64,000 bases of DNA from Streptomyces sp. ALI-76-A. Its GTDB lineage: Bacteria > Actinomycetota > Actinomycetes > Streptomycetales > Streptomycetaceae. Positions 50,004 to 60,333 of the stretch are shown here, in pieces (within the stretch, counting starts at the first letter, position 1; each line of letters opens with the position of its first letter). The notes under the pieces were generated by a model, which did no database searches, was not told where the DNA came from, and saw only the letters and a program-made list of their open reading frames with translations. A program made the translations under genes and the position numbers. The stretch spans positions 1,116,001 to 1,180,000 of the forward strand of contig NZ_JASVWB010000004.1 in assembly GCF_030287445.1 (NCBI RefSeq). The letters run 5' to 3'.

Positions 50004-50006
50004 TAG
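48915..50006 (+). CDS. IS630 transposase (copy 2)
   Basis: Same as copy 1 at 47767-48858: 363 residues, GTG start, complete DDE set (CVDEKT, CDNASTHK, NQVERWFG). The stop TAG again uses the flanking TA and the first base beyond (50004-50006). Confidence 0.95.
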   Translation: MARMGRPKAELVLTDDERETLTRWARRRTSSQALALRCRIVLESATGASNKDVAGRLGVEAHTVSRWRARFVRDRLEGLTDEPRPGGPRKITDGQVEEVVVKTLETTPKDATHWSTRSMAKEVGLSQSAIARIWRTFGLKPHLVDTFKLSRDPQFIEKVRDVVGLYLAPPEHALVLCVDEKTQIQALDRSAPVLPMMPGMPERRTHDYVRGGVTTLFAALNTATGEVIGQIHRRHRAVEFKKFLTRIDKEVPDGLDVHLICDNASTHKTPAIQRWLAAHPRFHVHFTPTSSSWLNQVERWFGLLTDKQIRRGVHKNVQALEKDIRTWIKTWNEDPKPFVWTKTADEILERLAGYLNRIPDSGH

Positions 50007-50180
50007 CGCCACCGGCATCATGAAACCTCTACCTCAGCCGAGAATGGCCGGGCTTGCCGAAGAGGTTTGTCATGGTTTGCTGGCTGGCGCCGGTCCGATT
50101 CCGTCAGCGTTCTGGGCATACGGAGATGCCTCTGAATCGTCGGGAAGGTAGGCCGTACGTTCCCCCGAGGCTCATGGCCA

Positions 50181-50285
50181 GCGGAAGAGTACGCCGCCAC
50201 CCAACGCGCCCAGGGCACGGACGCCCAGGTCGTGATGGACCTCGGCAGCGACCAGTTCCTCGTGGTCACCGACACCACCCGGTAG
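50181..50285 (+). pseudogene. C-terminal fragment of a hypothetical protein
   Basis: The plus frame reads AEEYAATQRAQGTDAQVVMD then LGSDQFLVVTDTTR and TAG. Good codon bias, no start codon. A fragment of a gene cut by the IS630 array or an earlier event. Confidence 0.35.
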
Positions 50286-50539
50286 TGCCACCCCGAGCGC
50301 CGCGTTCGGCCCTTCCCCGCCGGACGCGGCGCTCCCCCGTTCCCACCCTTCATCAACGCACCCAGGAGGTTCCCTTCGTTATGAGCGGCCGGGGCGCACG
50401 GGAGCTCGCCGCAGGCATGGTGCGCGCCCGTGCTTCGCCTCGTGGGCACCGGCATGCCCGGGAGGACCATGGGCACCGATTGCGGCCACGGGATGGCGCG
50501 CCGGGTATTACCTTTCGCCCTGACCGAGGGGTGGAGGGC

Positions 50540-51262
50540 ATGAGTATGAAGCTCGGAAGGGTGCTGGCGGCAGGGACGTTGGGGATGGCAGTAGCGGTGG
50601 GTCTGATCGGCTCGCCGGAGGCAGCCCAGGCCGATTGGAGCGGCCCGCGTTTGATGGACTGCGCGAACCAGACCATGCACACCGGAGCGAAAGGCGATTG
50701 CGTCGAGTCGCTGCAGAAGAACCTGGAAGCCTACGGGTACGAAATCGAGGTTGATGGAAGGTACGGCAGCGAGACGCGTCTGACGGTGACGGACTTCCAG
50801 CGTCGTCACGGGCTGGCCGTGGACGGGATCGCGGGCCACGAGACCATGACCTCACTCGACCGGTGGGCGAACGCGCCGCATGAGGACCCGGTCCCGCGCC
50901 AAGTTCCAGATCCTCAACGAGGGCGGTCCGACTGCGACTGGTCAGGGGCCTGCTACAACGTCGCCAGCCGTTCAGGTACGGCCGCTTTCGCGGCACTGCT
51001 GAACGAGTGGGACTCGGGCGCCAAGGGAATCGCCAAGGACGTCGCTCTCAAGGGCGCGTGCATGGCAGTCATCAATCCGGCACTGATCACCCTGTGCGAA
51101 TTCAACGTCATTGTCCTGGACAACATGGTCTCGGACATCGCCGGCAGGGCCGTCAAGGAGAACGCCTGCCTGAGGGTCACTACCCGTCCGGTGTTCATCG
51201 GGATGCATCCGGCGGTGATGCCGGACCTTTCCGTCGACAACGGAAAGCAGTGCACCAACTGA
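50540..51262 (+). CDS. Secreted protein with peptidoglycan-binding domain
   Basis: A 240-residue exported protein from ATG 50540, behind GGAGGG. Signal peptide: LGRVLAAGTLGMAVAVGLIG then SPEAAQA. Residues ~50-115 are a PG_binding_1 domain: CVESLQKNLEAYGYEIEVDG, RYGSETRLTVTDFQRRHGLA, VDGIAGHETMTSL. The rest is unknown but has paired cysteines (SDCDWSGACYNVAS; LKGACMAVINPALITLCEFN; KENACLRV; GKQCTN) that suggest disulfides outside the cell. It lies alone in the 2.35-kb island between the two IS5/IS630 blocks. Its C-terminal half may be an effector or structural domain; no enzyme motif is visible. Confidence 0.85.
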   Translation: MSMKLGRVLAAGTLGMAVAVGLIGSPEAAQADWSGPRLMDCANQTMHTGAKGDCVESLQKNLEAYGYEIEVDGRYGSETRLTVTDFQRRHGLAVDGIAGHETMTSLDRWANAPHEDPVPRQVPDPQRGRSDCDWSGACYNVASRSGTAAFAALLNEWDSGAKGIAKDVALKGACMAVINPALITLCEFNVIVLDNMVSDIAGRAVKENACLRVTTRPVFIGMHPAVMPDLSVDNGKQCTN

Positions 51263-51562
51263 ATGCCGTTCCGGGATCCGCCCACGGCTCAGGATCCGGT
51301 CGGGCGCCAGCGGTGCCGGGTGAGGAAGCGGTGCCGGGCACGATGCCGGCCCCCCTCCCGTTCCGGCGCACCCGCACCACCTGCGGGGCTGCGAGTGGGG
51401 AAGGCACCTGGCACATGGTCTGGTCCGTCTACCGAGCCCGGCGCCGTCCCGATCACCGCCATGCGGCACCCCGCCGCCCCGGCAACCACCACCGGCCTCC
51501 CCAACCCTGACCAAGGAGCGCCCGCCACCTGGGCACCCTGACGCACACGACTGAGCATGACG
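51263..51562. other. Gap after the secreted protein
   Basis: No gene recognised; high-GC spacer ending in a strong terminator. Confidence 0.35.
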
Positions 51563-51604
51563 AAGGCCCGTACTCCCCGCGAACGCGCAGGGAGTACGGG
51601 CCTT
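51563..51604. terminator. Perfect 15-bp intrinsic terminator
   Basis: AAGGCCCGTACTCCC (51563-51577) pairs with GGGAGTACGGGCCTT (51590-51604), 12-base loop, then TT. A classical terminator for the secreted-protein gene or its neighbours. Confidence 0.85.
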
Positions 51605-51612
51605 TTGCGTTT

Positions 51613-51765
51613 TGGGGGCAGTTTTACGATCGCAAGCGCGCCGAGGGCAAACGCCACGTCCAGGCTCTCCTCGCGCTCGCCCGCCGCCGCGTCAACGTCC
51701 TGTGGGCCTTGATCCGTGACCGACGGTGCTACCAGGTCACACCCCCAGCCACAGCCGCGGCTTGA
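51613..51765 (+). pseudogene. IS110-family C-terminal fragment
   Basis: FYDRKRAEGKRHVQALLALA then RRRVNVLWALIRDRRCYQVT and PPATAAA-stop at 51763-51765 form the C-terminus of an IS110 transposase of a third type, different from the two at 40-43 kb. It abuts the IS6 fragment. Confidence 0.7.
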
Positions 51766-52346
51766 CATCAGCATTGGGAAGCACCTGGACGAGGTCTTCA
51801 TCAAGATCAACGGGCGGTTGCAGTACCTGTGGCGGGCCGTCGACCAGGACGGGAACGTCCTCGACATCCTCGTGCAGAACCGGCGGGACAAGGCCGCAGC
51901 CCGACGCTTCTTCCGCAGGCTTCTCAAAAAGATTCGCACAGTGCCGCGGGTGGTCGTCACCGACAAGCTTTGCTCCTACGGCGCGGCCCACCGCGAGGTC
52001 ATGCCTTCCGTCGAGCACCGCTCCCACAAGGGCCTGAACAACCGGGCGGAGAAAAGTCATCGGCCCACCAGGCAGCGCGAACGGGCGATGAAGGGCTTCC
52101 GCAGCACCGGCGCAGCCCAGCGGTTCCTGTCCGCGTTCAGCGGCATCTCACCCCACTTCCGGCCCCGCCGCCATCTGATGCCCGCACACGACTACCGAGC
52201 CGAGATGACCGTCCGCTTCGCAATCTGGGAGCAGGTCACCGGCGTCACCGGCCCCGCCGCCACGGCCTGAGCACAGCCCGGAACCGGGCCCCACCACGCC
52301 GCAACACGCTGTCAGGCGGTCACGCACCCAACAACGTGACAGCGCC
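51766..52346 (+). pseudogene. IS6-family transposase, N-terminus missing
   Basis: Coding to TGA 52268-52270, then the right end CCCAACAACGTGACAGCGCC at 52327-52346. KHLDEVFIKINGRLQYLWRA (first Asp), VDQDGNVLDILVQNRRDKAA, VPRVVVTDKLCSYGAAHREV (second Asp), RAEKSHRPTRQRERAMKGFR (Glu region) and FLSAFSGISPHFRPRRHL. The DNA-binding N-terminus was lost where the IS110 fragment ends. Confidence 0.82.
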
Positions 52347-52357
52347 TTTTCGGGCTA

Positions 52358-53248
52358 GGCGGTGTCTTCAAATGATCTTTAGTAGTGGATCATGGTCGGG
52401 TGATACGTCGCCATGAACTGTCCGATGCCGAGTGGGAGTTCGTCCGGCCACTGCTGCCGGTGTCACTGCGAGGCCGGAAGCGGCTGGACGACCGCAAGGT
52501 GCTCAACGGGATCGTGTGGAAGTTCCGCACCGGAACGGCCTGGCGGGACGTGCCGGAGCGGTACGGCCCGTGGGCCACGCTGTACACCCGCTTTCGCCGG
52601 TGGGCTCTGGACGGCACGTTCGAGCGCATGCTCCGGGCCGCCCAGGCCAGGGCGGACGCGGCCGGGGACATCGACTGGCTCGTGTCGGTCGACTCCACCA
52701 TCGTCCGTGCTCACCAGCACGCCGCCGGGGCCCGAAAAGGGGGGCCCGCTGTCCCGGCCTCGGACGCTCCGAGGCGGTCTGACCAGCAAGATTCATCTCG
52801 CCTGCGATGCCTTCGGCCGCCCGCTCGCCTTCACGGTCACGGGCGGGAACACCAACGACTGCACCCAGTTCACCGCCGTGATGGAGGCGATACGGGTGCC
52901 CCGCATCGGTCCGGGACGGCCCCGCGTACGGCCTGCCCATGTCCTGGGCGACAAGGGCTACAGCTCCCGGGCCATCCGCACCTGGCTGCGACAGCACGGC
53001 ATCAGCCACACCATCCCCGAGCGGGCCGACCAGATCCGCAACCGGCTCCGACGCGGCAGCCGGGGCGGACGCCCGCCGGCCTTCGACAAACAGCTCTATA
53101 AGCGACGCAACGTGGTCGAACGCTGCTTCAACCGCTTGAAGCAGTGGCGAGGCATCGCAACCCGCTACGACAAGACCGCCGAGTCCTACCAAGCAGCCGT
53201 CACCCTCGCATCGCTCCTGATGTGGGCGTGACATTTGAAGACACTCCC
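52358..53248 (+). mobile_element. IS5-family element, copy B (891 bp)
   Basis: Same as copy A except TCTTC for TCTCC in the left end (52366-52370). TA at 52356-52357 and 53249-53250; IS630 copy 3 starts in the right TA, exactly as for copy A. Confidence 0.92.
52385..53231 (+). CDS. IS5 transposase, two ORFs joined by frameshifting (copy B)
   Basis: Sequence as in 46844-47690, with the same slippery run CGAAAAGGGGGGCCC at 52733-52747. Both ORFs are intact. Confidence 0.85.
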
Positions 53249-53250
53249 TA

Positions 53251-54396
53251 GTGTCCTGAGTCGGGAATTCGCTGCGTAAGTCTCTGTTGCTTCGGCATGA
53301 TGGCCGGGTGGCGAGGATGGGACGGCCGAAGGCCGAGCTGGTACTGACCGATGACGAGCGCGAGACGCTGACGCGTTGGGCGAGACGGCGGACGTCGTCG
53401 CAGGCGCTGGCTCTGCGGTGCCGGATTGTGCTGGAGAGCGCAACCGGCGCCTCGAACAAGGATGTTGCGGGCCGGCTGGGCGTCGAGGCACACACGGTGA
53501 GCCGGTGGCGGGCCCGGTTCGTCCGGGACCGGCTGGAGGGCCTGACTGACGAACCGCGTCCGGGTGGACCGCGGAAGATCACCGACGGCCAGGTCGAGGA
53601 AGTGGTCGTCAAGACGCTGGAGACCACGCCGAAGGACGCCACGCACTGGTCGACGCGGTCCATGGCCAAGGAGGTGGGGCTGTCTCAGTCGGCCATCGCG
53701 CGGATCTGGCGAACCTTCGGCCTCAAGCCACACCTGGTGGACACCTTCAAGCTGTCCAGGGATCCGCAGTTCATCGAGAAGGTTCGTGACGTGGTCGGGC
53801 TGTATCTCGCTCCGCCCGAGCATGCGCTGGTGCTCTGTGTCGACGAAAAGACGCAGATCCAGGCTCTGGACCGGTCGGCGCCTGTGCTGCCGATGATGCC
53901 GGGCATGCCCGAGCGCCGCACCCATGACTACGTGCGCGGCGGCGTCACCACTCTGTTCGCCGCGCTGAACACCGCCACCGGCGAGGTGATCGGCCAGATC
54001 CACCGCCGGCATCGCGCCGTGGAGTTCAAGAAGTTCCTGACCCGGATCGACAAGGAGGTGCCCGACGGGCTGGACGTGCACCTGATCTGCGACAACGCCT
54101 CGACGCACAAGACCCCCGCCATTCAGCGATGGCTGGCCGCGCATCCCCGCTTCCACGTGCACTTCACCCCCACCAGCTCCTCCTGGCTCAACCAGGTCGA
54201 GCGGTGGTTCGGCCTGCTCACCGACAAGCAGATACGGCGAGGCGTCCACAAGAACGTCCAGGCCCTGGAGAAGGACATCCGCACCTGGATCAAGACCTGG
54301 AACGAAGACCCGAAACCCTTCGTCTGGACGAAGACCGCGGACGAGATCCTTGAACGCCTCGCCGGATATCTGAACAGAATTCCCGACTCAGGACAC
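53251..54396 (+). mobile_element. IS630-family element, copy 3 (1146 bp)
   Basis: Same ends as copies 1 and 2; TA at 53249-53250 and 54397-54398. It follows IS5 copy B in the same way as copy 1 follows IS5 copy A. Confidence 0.95.
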
Positions 54397-54399
54397 TAG
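53308..54399 (+). CDS. IS630 transposase (copy 3)
   Basis: Same 363-residue protein as copies 1 and 2; stop TAG is at 54397-54399, again built from the target TA plus the next base G. Confidence 0.95.
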   Translation: MARMGRPKAELVLTDDERETLTRWARRRTSSQALALRCRIVLESATGASNKDVAGRLGVEAHTVSRWRARFVRDRLEGLTDEPRPGGPRKITDGQVEEVVVKTLETTPKDATHWSTRSMAKEVGLSQSAIARIWRTFGLKPHLVDTFKLSRDPQFIEKVRDVVGLYLAPPEHALVLCVDEKTQIQALDRSAPVLPMMPGMPERRTHDYVRGGVTTLFAALNTATGEVIGQIHRRHRAVEFKKFLTRIDKEVPDGLDVHLICDNASTHKTPAIQRWLAAHPRFHVHFTPTSSSWLNQVERWFGLLTDKQIRRGVHKNVQALEKDIRTWIKTWNEDPKPFVWTKTADEILERLAGYLNRIPDSGH

Positions 54400-54522
54400 G
54401 CGCTGCTCGGTCAGGAACGCATGGGCGGCGGCGACCAGGTGACGTGGTGATGCCAGCCGGTCCAGGAGCGGCCCTCGAATCCCGGGACCGGGGCGGGGAG
54501 GGGCTCCGGTCCCGGGCGGGGG

Positions 54523-55629
54523 TCATCCTGCGGCCAGAGTGGTCCACTTCTGGTTGGAGCCGCCGTGGCAGTCCCACAGGTGGAGCTGTGTGCCGTCGGC
54601 CGTGGAGAAGCCCGGAATGTCGAGGCAGCGGCCGGAGGCGGGGTTGCGGTAGCCGCCGTTGTAGGGCTGCCAGATCTGGTTGGAGCCGCCGTGGCAGGCC
54701 CAGAGCTGCACCTTGGTGCCGTTGGCCGTGCCGAAGCCGGCGGCGTCGAGGCACTTACCCATGGAGCGCAGGGTGCCGTCGGTGTAGGCGGACCAGACCT
54801 GGTTGACGGCGCCGGTGCAGCTCCAGGTCTGGACGGCGGTCCCGTCGGCCGTGCCGAAGCCGCTGACGTCCAGGCACTTGCCGCCCAACTCGGACTGCAC
54901 ACGTGAGGGAGCGGGGGCGGGGTTCCTCAGCCACCCGGCGCTGTCCGCGGACTGGATGCCGCGGTGGAAGGCGTCGGCCATCTTCTGGTAGCCCGCGTCG
55001 TTGGGATGCAGGGCGTCGGCCAGGTCGGCCGCGGTCAGGCTGCTCATGTCCACGTACGCGACGCGCTTGCCCGCGGTCTGTGCCTCGCTCACGATCTGGG
55101 GGATGGCCTGGTTGTACGCGGCACGGTACTGCTCCTCCGAGCCGCTGGTGGACACGACCAGGGAGGCCACGAGGACGGTGGCGTCGGGGACGTCGGCGGT
55201 GATCTGGTTGACCAGCGACTTCAGCCGGGCGGTGGCGGTGGAGACCTGGTAGCTCTCGTTGAGGTCGTTGGTGCCGATCATCAGCGTCACGACGTTGGGC
55301 CGGTAGCGGGTCAGCGAGGCGTCGGCGAGTTCGGCGATCTGGTGGATCTTGTATCCGGGGTGACCTTCGTTGTCGGGGTCGGACATCGAACCGCCCCGCC
55401 CCGTGCCCACGAAGTCCAGCGGATGGCCGTCCGCCGCGAGCTTGTCCCACAACGGGGCCCGGTAGCCGTTGCCCGTACTGCTTCCCACGCCCCACGTTAT
55501 CGAGTCGCCGAGCGGCATGACCCGCAAGGGCGTGGTCGAGGTGGCGGAGGCAGGTGCCACACCTGCTGCCGTCATCCCGAGCGTGGCCATGACCACCGTA
55601 ATGAGGGACAGGATCCAAGGCTTTCTCAT
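54523..55629 (-). CDS. Secreted SGNH esterase with ricin-type lectin tail
   Basis: A 368-residue exported enzyme from ATG 55629 (MRKPWILSLITVVMATLGMT; signal to about residue 30, ASA). SGNH blocks: RVMPLGDSITWGVGSSTGNG (nucleophile Ser), GTGRGGSMSDPDN (Gly block), VVTLMIGTNDLNESYQV (Asn block) and ADALHPNDAGYQKMADAFHR (Asp-x-x-His). Residues ~245-368 are a ricin B-type lectin (CBM13) with three repeats (GGKCLDVSGFGTADGTAVQT, NQVWSAY; GKCLDAAGFGTANGTKVQLW, NQIWQPY; GRCLDIPGFSTADGTQLHLW, NQKWTT). It probably removes acetyl or acyl groups from plant polysaccharides. It is in the same direction as the GH62 gene. Complete. Confidence 0.93.
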   Translation of the reverse strand: MRKPWILSLITVVMATLGMTAAGVAPASATSTTPLRVMPLGDSITWGVGSSTGNGYRAPLWDKLAADGHPLDFVGTGRGGSMSDPDNEGHPGYKIHQIAELADASLTRYRPNVVTLMIGTNDLNESYQVSTATARLKSLVNQITADVPDATVLVASLVVSTSGSEEQYRAAYNQAIPQIVSEAQTAGKRVAYVDMSSLTAADLADALHPNDAGYQKMADAFHRGIQSADSAGWLRNPAPAPSRVQSELGGKCLDVSGFGTADGTAVQTWSCTGAVNQVWSAYTDGTLRSMGKCLDAAGFGTANGTKVQLWACHGGSNQIWQPYNGGYRNPASGRCLDIPGFSTADGTQLHLWDCHGGSNQKWTTLAAG

Positions 55630-55966
55630 GCGGTCGTCCTCTTCTGCGAGTGAGTGCTGAATCTGGCGCGGGCTGCTCGACGTTTGTGTCGTCAACTCGG
55701 CTGCTGTGTCGTCCCGTTGGCGTCGGCGGGCACGGAACCTGTGCGTAGCCGGCTGTCCGCGACCGCTCCCACAGCGGGCGGGCATGCCCGGCCTCCTCGC
55801 AGGGAAAGCACTGGCCGGCCACCGGTGGGCGTTGTCACGTTGTCGGGTGGGTAGGGCCTGACGGGGTGTCGAGGCACGGTTCAGTCGGGCTCCGGGCCCG
55901 GTTCGGCGTGCGTCGTTGCCCGCGAACGTCAGGAACCCCGGAGCCGGACCTGTGTCATGCCACCGG

Positions 55967-57451
<1,485 letters not shown>

Positions 57452-57489
57452 TCAGAGGCTGCCCGGAGGCGGTGTGGCGCGACCCTGTA

Positions 57490-57523
57490 TGTTCGTTATG
57501 CCGAACAAAGGTCGAAGTTTCGA
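57490..57523 (-). promoter_or_regulatory. Operator-like dyads upstream of GH62
   Basis: Two dyads 80-115 bases before the GH62 start: TGTTCG (57490-57495) with CGAACA (57502-57507), perfect with a 6-base spacer, and TCGAAGTTTCGA (57512-57523), close to the CGAAA-TTTCG type of boxes found before Streptomyces xylan-degradation genes. Probable sites for a LacI-type sugar repressor; assignment is by similarity only. Confidence 0.55.
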
Positions 57524-57604
57524 GCAAACTGGATAATAGGGTTCCGGTGATCAGCGTCAATACCTCGCGCAAAACTCGCGGGAAAAAACGTTCGCAGGCT
57601 GAAA

Positions 57605-57855
57605 CCAGGCGACTTCAATTGGCTTACGATCGTCCAGCTCCCCTCCTACAGCCCCGACTTGAACCCAGTGGAGGGGGTTTGGTCCCTGTTACGAAGAGAC
57701 CCGATGGCCAACACCGCATTCGCCGACCCTGACCACCTCACCCGCACCCTCCGTCGAGGCCTCGCTCACATCCAGCGCCACCCGGGACTCATCGACGGCT
57801 GCCTCACCGAAACCGGCCTGACCCTCAACCCCGGCACCCGAAGCCAATCCGCCAA
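57605..57855 (+). pseudogene. IS630-type transposase C-terminal remnant
   Basis: The plus frame reads DFNWLTIVQLPSYSPDLNPV (EG follows: the DDE Glu), WSLLRRDPMANTAFADPDHL, TRTLRRGLAHIQRHPGLIDG. This is the C-terminal third of an IS630-type transposase of another subgroup than the three copies in the middle. No 5' part. Confidence 0.7.
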
Positions 57856-57864
57856 GGTCAGTAG

Positions 57865-59310
57865 TCATCCACCGCTCTGGCGAGCGGCTTTGCGAAGCGA
57901 GTCCCACAGGGTGTCGATGTGGTCGGGCAGCGTCGTCGTCGCGCCGATGGCGACGCGAATCGCGAAGTGACCGTTGACCGATGTGTGCGTGAGGAAGGAA
58001 TGCCCCTCGGCGTTGACCGCCTCCATTGCTGCCTTGGTAGCGGCGTCGTCGGGGCGCCCTTCCCGGTCGACGAGGTACAGACATACGAGTGCCAGTGATG
58101 GCGGGGTGGCCAGGGCGAAGCCCGACTCGCTCTCAATCCGGCCGGCCAAGGAGTTGGCCATAGCGACGTGGCCGCGGATGCTTTCGCGCAGGCCTTCCAG
58201 TCCGGCGCCGTGCACCACCGACCAGATCTTCAACGCACGCATACGACGGCCCAACGGGACCTGCCAGTCGCGGTAGTCGATGACTTCGCCCGATTCGGTC
58301 GCAGCGTTACGCAGGTACTCCGGCGTGATGGACAGCGCTGTGGGCAGCGCTCGGGCATCCCTCACCCACATGAACGAGGCGTCGAAGGCGGTGTAGAACC
58401 ACTTGTGTGCGTCGGTGCAGAACGAGTCGACAAGGTTCACGCCGTCCAGGAGCCAGCGGAACTCGGGACACAACGCCGCGACTCCTGCCCACGCGGCGTC
58501 AACGTGCACCCACGCCTCGTACGCACGCGCTGCCAGCGCGACGTCTCTCACGGGGTCGATGGCACCCGTGCCGGTTGTTCCCACGGTCGGACAGACCATG
58601 ACCGGCCTCTTTCCGGCGGCCGCGTCCTTGGCCAGCATGTCTGCCAGGGCATCCGCTGACATGGACAGCGTGCCCTGGGTAAAGGGGACGATCCGCAATG
58701 CTCGCGCGCCGAGCCCGGCCACACGCACGGCCTTGGCCAGTGACGAGTGGGTCTCGGCAGTGACGTACACCGTCTCGGTGCCGTCCACGCCGTGTTCGCG
58801 CCAGTCCGGGTCGCTGCGCTGCAGCGCAGCCAGCAGGGCAGCCAACGATGCCGAAGAAGCCGAATCCTGCAGCGAACCGCCTCCGCCTCCGGCGAAAGTG
58901 AACTCGCGACCAAGGCCCAGGGCATCCGCCAGGCCGTCGAGCAGGACCTGCTCGATCTCCGTCCCGGCCGGCGATGTCGACCAGAGCATTCCCTGCGCTC
59001 CGATCCCGCCCGATGCGATGTCACCGAGGAGCGACAGCAGGGACGCGTTCGCTGGGAAGTAGCCGAAGAAGCCCGGGTGCTGCCAGTGGAGCGACGAGGG
59101 GACGACCACGTCGTTGAGCAAGGCGATGAGATCATCGCCCAGCGCCTGGGACGGCTGCTCAGGCAGTTCACGAGGAAGCTGAGCCTTCACGGAGCCCGGT
59201 GAGACCTTCGGCCGCACGTGCAGGGAAGGGAGCGAGGTGCGGTATTGGGCGACCCAGTCGACCAACTGGTGGCCCTGGCGGCGGAATTCATCTGGCTCAA
59301 GATCAGGCAT
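57865..59310 (-). CDS. Aromatic-L-amino-acid decarboxylase (PLP group II)
   Basis: A 481-residue PLP enzyme from ATG 59310, complete. The PLP-binding Lys is K303 in CTDAHKWFYTAFD; D271 (WVHVDAAWAG) pairs with the pyridine N, and H188 (VTAETHSSLAKA) stacks on the ring. SSLHWQHPGFFGYFPANASL and PAGTEIEQVLLDGLADALGL are family blocks near residues 75-130. It decarboxylates an aromatic amino acid (Trp, Tyr, Phe or Dopa) in the cytosol to the amine. A palindrome at 59462-59475 lies upstream, and a TetR gene is divergent at 59734, its likely regulator. Substrate not known from the sequence. Confidence 0.95.
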   Translation of the reverse strand: MPDLEPDEFRRQGHQLVDWVAQYRTSLPSLHVRPKVSPGSVKAQLPRELPEQPSQALGDDLIALLNDVVVPSSLHWQHPGFFGYFPANASLLSLLGDIASGGIGAQGMLWSTSPAGTEIEQVLLDGLADALGLGREFTFAGGGGGSLQDSASSASLAALLAALQRSDPDWREHGVDGTETVYVTAETHSSLAKAVRVAGLGARALRIVPFTQGTLSMSADALADMLAKDAAAGKRPVMVCPTVGTTGTGAIDPVRDVALAARAYEAWVHVDAAWAGVAALCPEFRWLLDGVNLVDSFCTDAHKWFYTAFDASFMWVRDARALPTALSITPEYLRNAATESGEVIDYRDWQVPLGRRMRALKIWSVVHGAGLEGLRESIRGHVAMANSLAGRIESESGFALATPPSLALVCLYLVDREGRPDDAATKAAMEAVNAEGHSFLTHTSVNGHFAIRVAIGATTTLPDHIDTLWDSLRKAARQSGG

Positions 59311-59733
59311 GCTCTGTCCTAAGAGGTGGTGTTGGTCATGCCGAGGGCTGAGCGCCCACCTGAGCGCTGGGGACGATCAGGTGCCCGGGGCGAGCTGGCC
59401 GCTACCGGATTCAGAGGGCCTCGATGCCGCGTACCGACTGGTGCCGCACCAGGGTCTGTCGTCTACAGTTGTAGATTAATAGCTCCAATGTAATCCCTTA
59501 AGGGGCCGCTGGGAAGGGGGCGCCATGGGGACCCCTCTCACGCCCACGGGGAACGACAGCTCTTCGCCCTCGCTCCGTGCGCCCCTGCCGCTAGCACGTG
59601 GCGTAAGAGGTTCACCAGGTCACAGGGTTGGGTCTGCGGGTCACACGACCCCTCGGACTCATCCGCCGTGAGGCCCGCGAGTGCGACCAAAGCCCTCGGC
59701 ATTCAGGCGTCTACCCGTTGGTAAGGTGTCACC
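59311..59733. other. Divergent intergenic region, decarboxylase/TetR
   Basis: About 420 bases holding both promoters. It contains an AT-richer stretch near 59460-59500 and the palindrome 59462-59475; otherwise no gene. Confidence 0.5.
59462..59475. promoter_or_regulatory. Palindromic operator candidate
   Basis: TCTACA (59462-59467) and TGTAGA (59470-59475) around GT, in an AT-rich patch 150 bases upstream of the decarboxylase gene. TACA..TGTA dyads are bound by several repressor families (BlaI/MecI type among them), so it may or may not be the site of the divergent TetR protein. Confidence 0.5.
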
Positions 59734-60333
59734 ATGCCCAAGATCGTGGACCACGACGCGCGGCGTGAAGAGATCATCGAAGCCGTATGGCGCCTTGTCG
59801 CGCGGCGAGGATTCGCGGCGCTGAACATGCGGGATCTCGCCGCCGAAGCTGGATTCACCAACGGTGCGCTCACACGATACTTTCCCACCAAAGCAGCAAT
59901 TCTGCGGGCCGCGCTGGAGCGCGCCAACGCAGCCACCGAGCAGCGGGCCGCCCGCACCATCGCCGGCGCCGACGGCCTGAACGCGTTCCGCAAGTTCTGC
60001 GTCGAGATCATGCCCCTGGACGACGAGCGTCTCAATGAGGCCCGCGTGGTCATCGGCTTCTGGAATTACGCGGTAGCCGATCAGGAACTGATCGGCGTCT
60101 ACGACCAGGCGATATCGCGCTGGCGCGATCAGATGCTCTCGTATCTGCACACTGCGGCTGAAGCGGGAGAGATCAACCCATCCTGCGATCTCGATGCGTT
60201 CTTGGACCTTGCGATGGCCACGCTGATGGGACTCCAGATCAACGCGATCTTCACGGCTCGCCTGACCACACCCTCCCGCCAGTTGCGGATACTCGACGGA
60301 CTCATCGCGGGGTTGCAGACCGGCATCTCATGA
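59734..60333 (+). CDS. TetR-family regulator (BetI-like)
   Basis: A 199-residue regulator from ATG 59734. HTH: DARREEIIEAVWRLVARRGF, AALNMRDLAAEAGFTNGALT and RYFPTKAAILRAALERANAA. The C-terminal domain (EARVVIGFWNYAVADQELIG; YDQAISRWRDQMLSYLHTAA; DLDAFLDLAMATLMGLQINA) is of the BetI type. It is divergent from the decarboxylase gene and may control it. A perfect hairpin follows at 60365. Intact. Confidence 0.92.
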   Translation: MPKIVDHDARREEIIEAVWRLVARRGFAALNMRDLAAEAGFTNGALTRYFPTKAAILRAALERANAATEQRAARTIAGADGLNAFRKFCVEIMPLDDERLNEARVVIGFWNYAVADQELIGVYDQAISRWRDQMLSYLHTAAEAGEINPSCDLDAFLDLAMATLMGLQINAIFTARLTTPSRQLRILDGLIAGLQTGIS

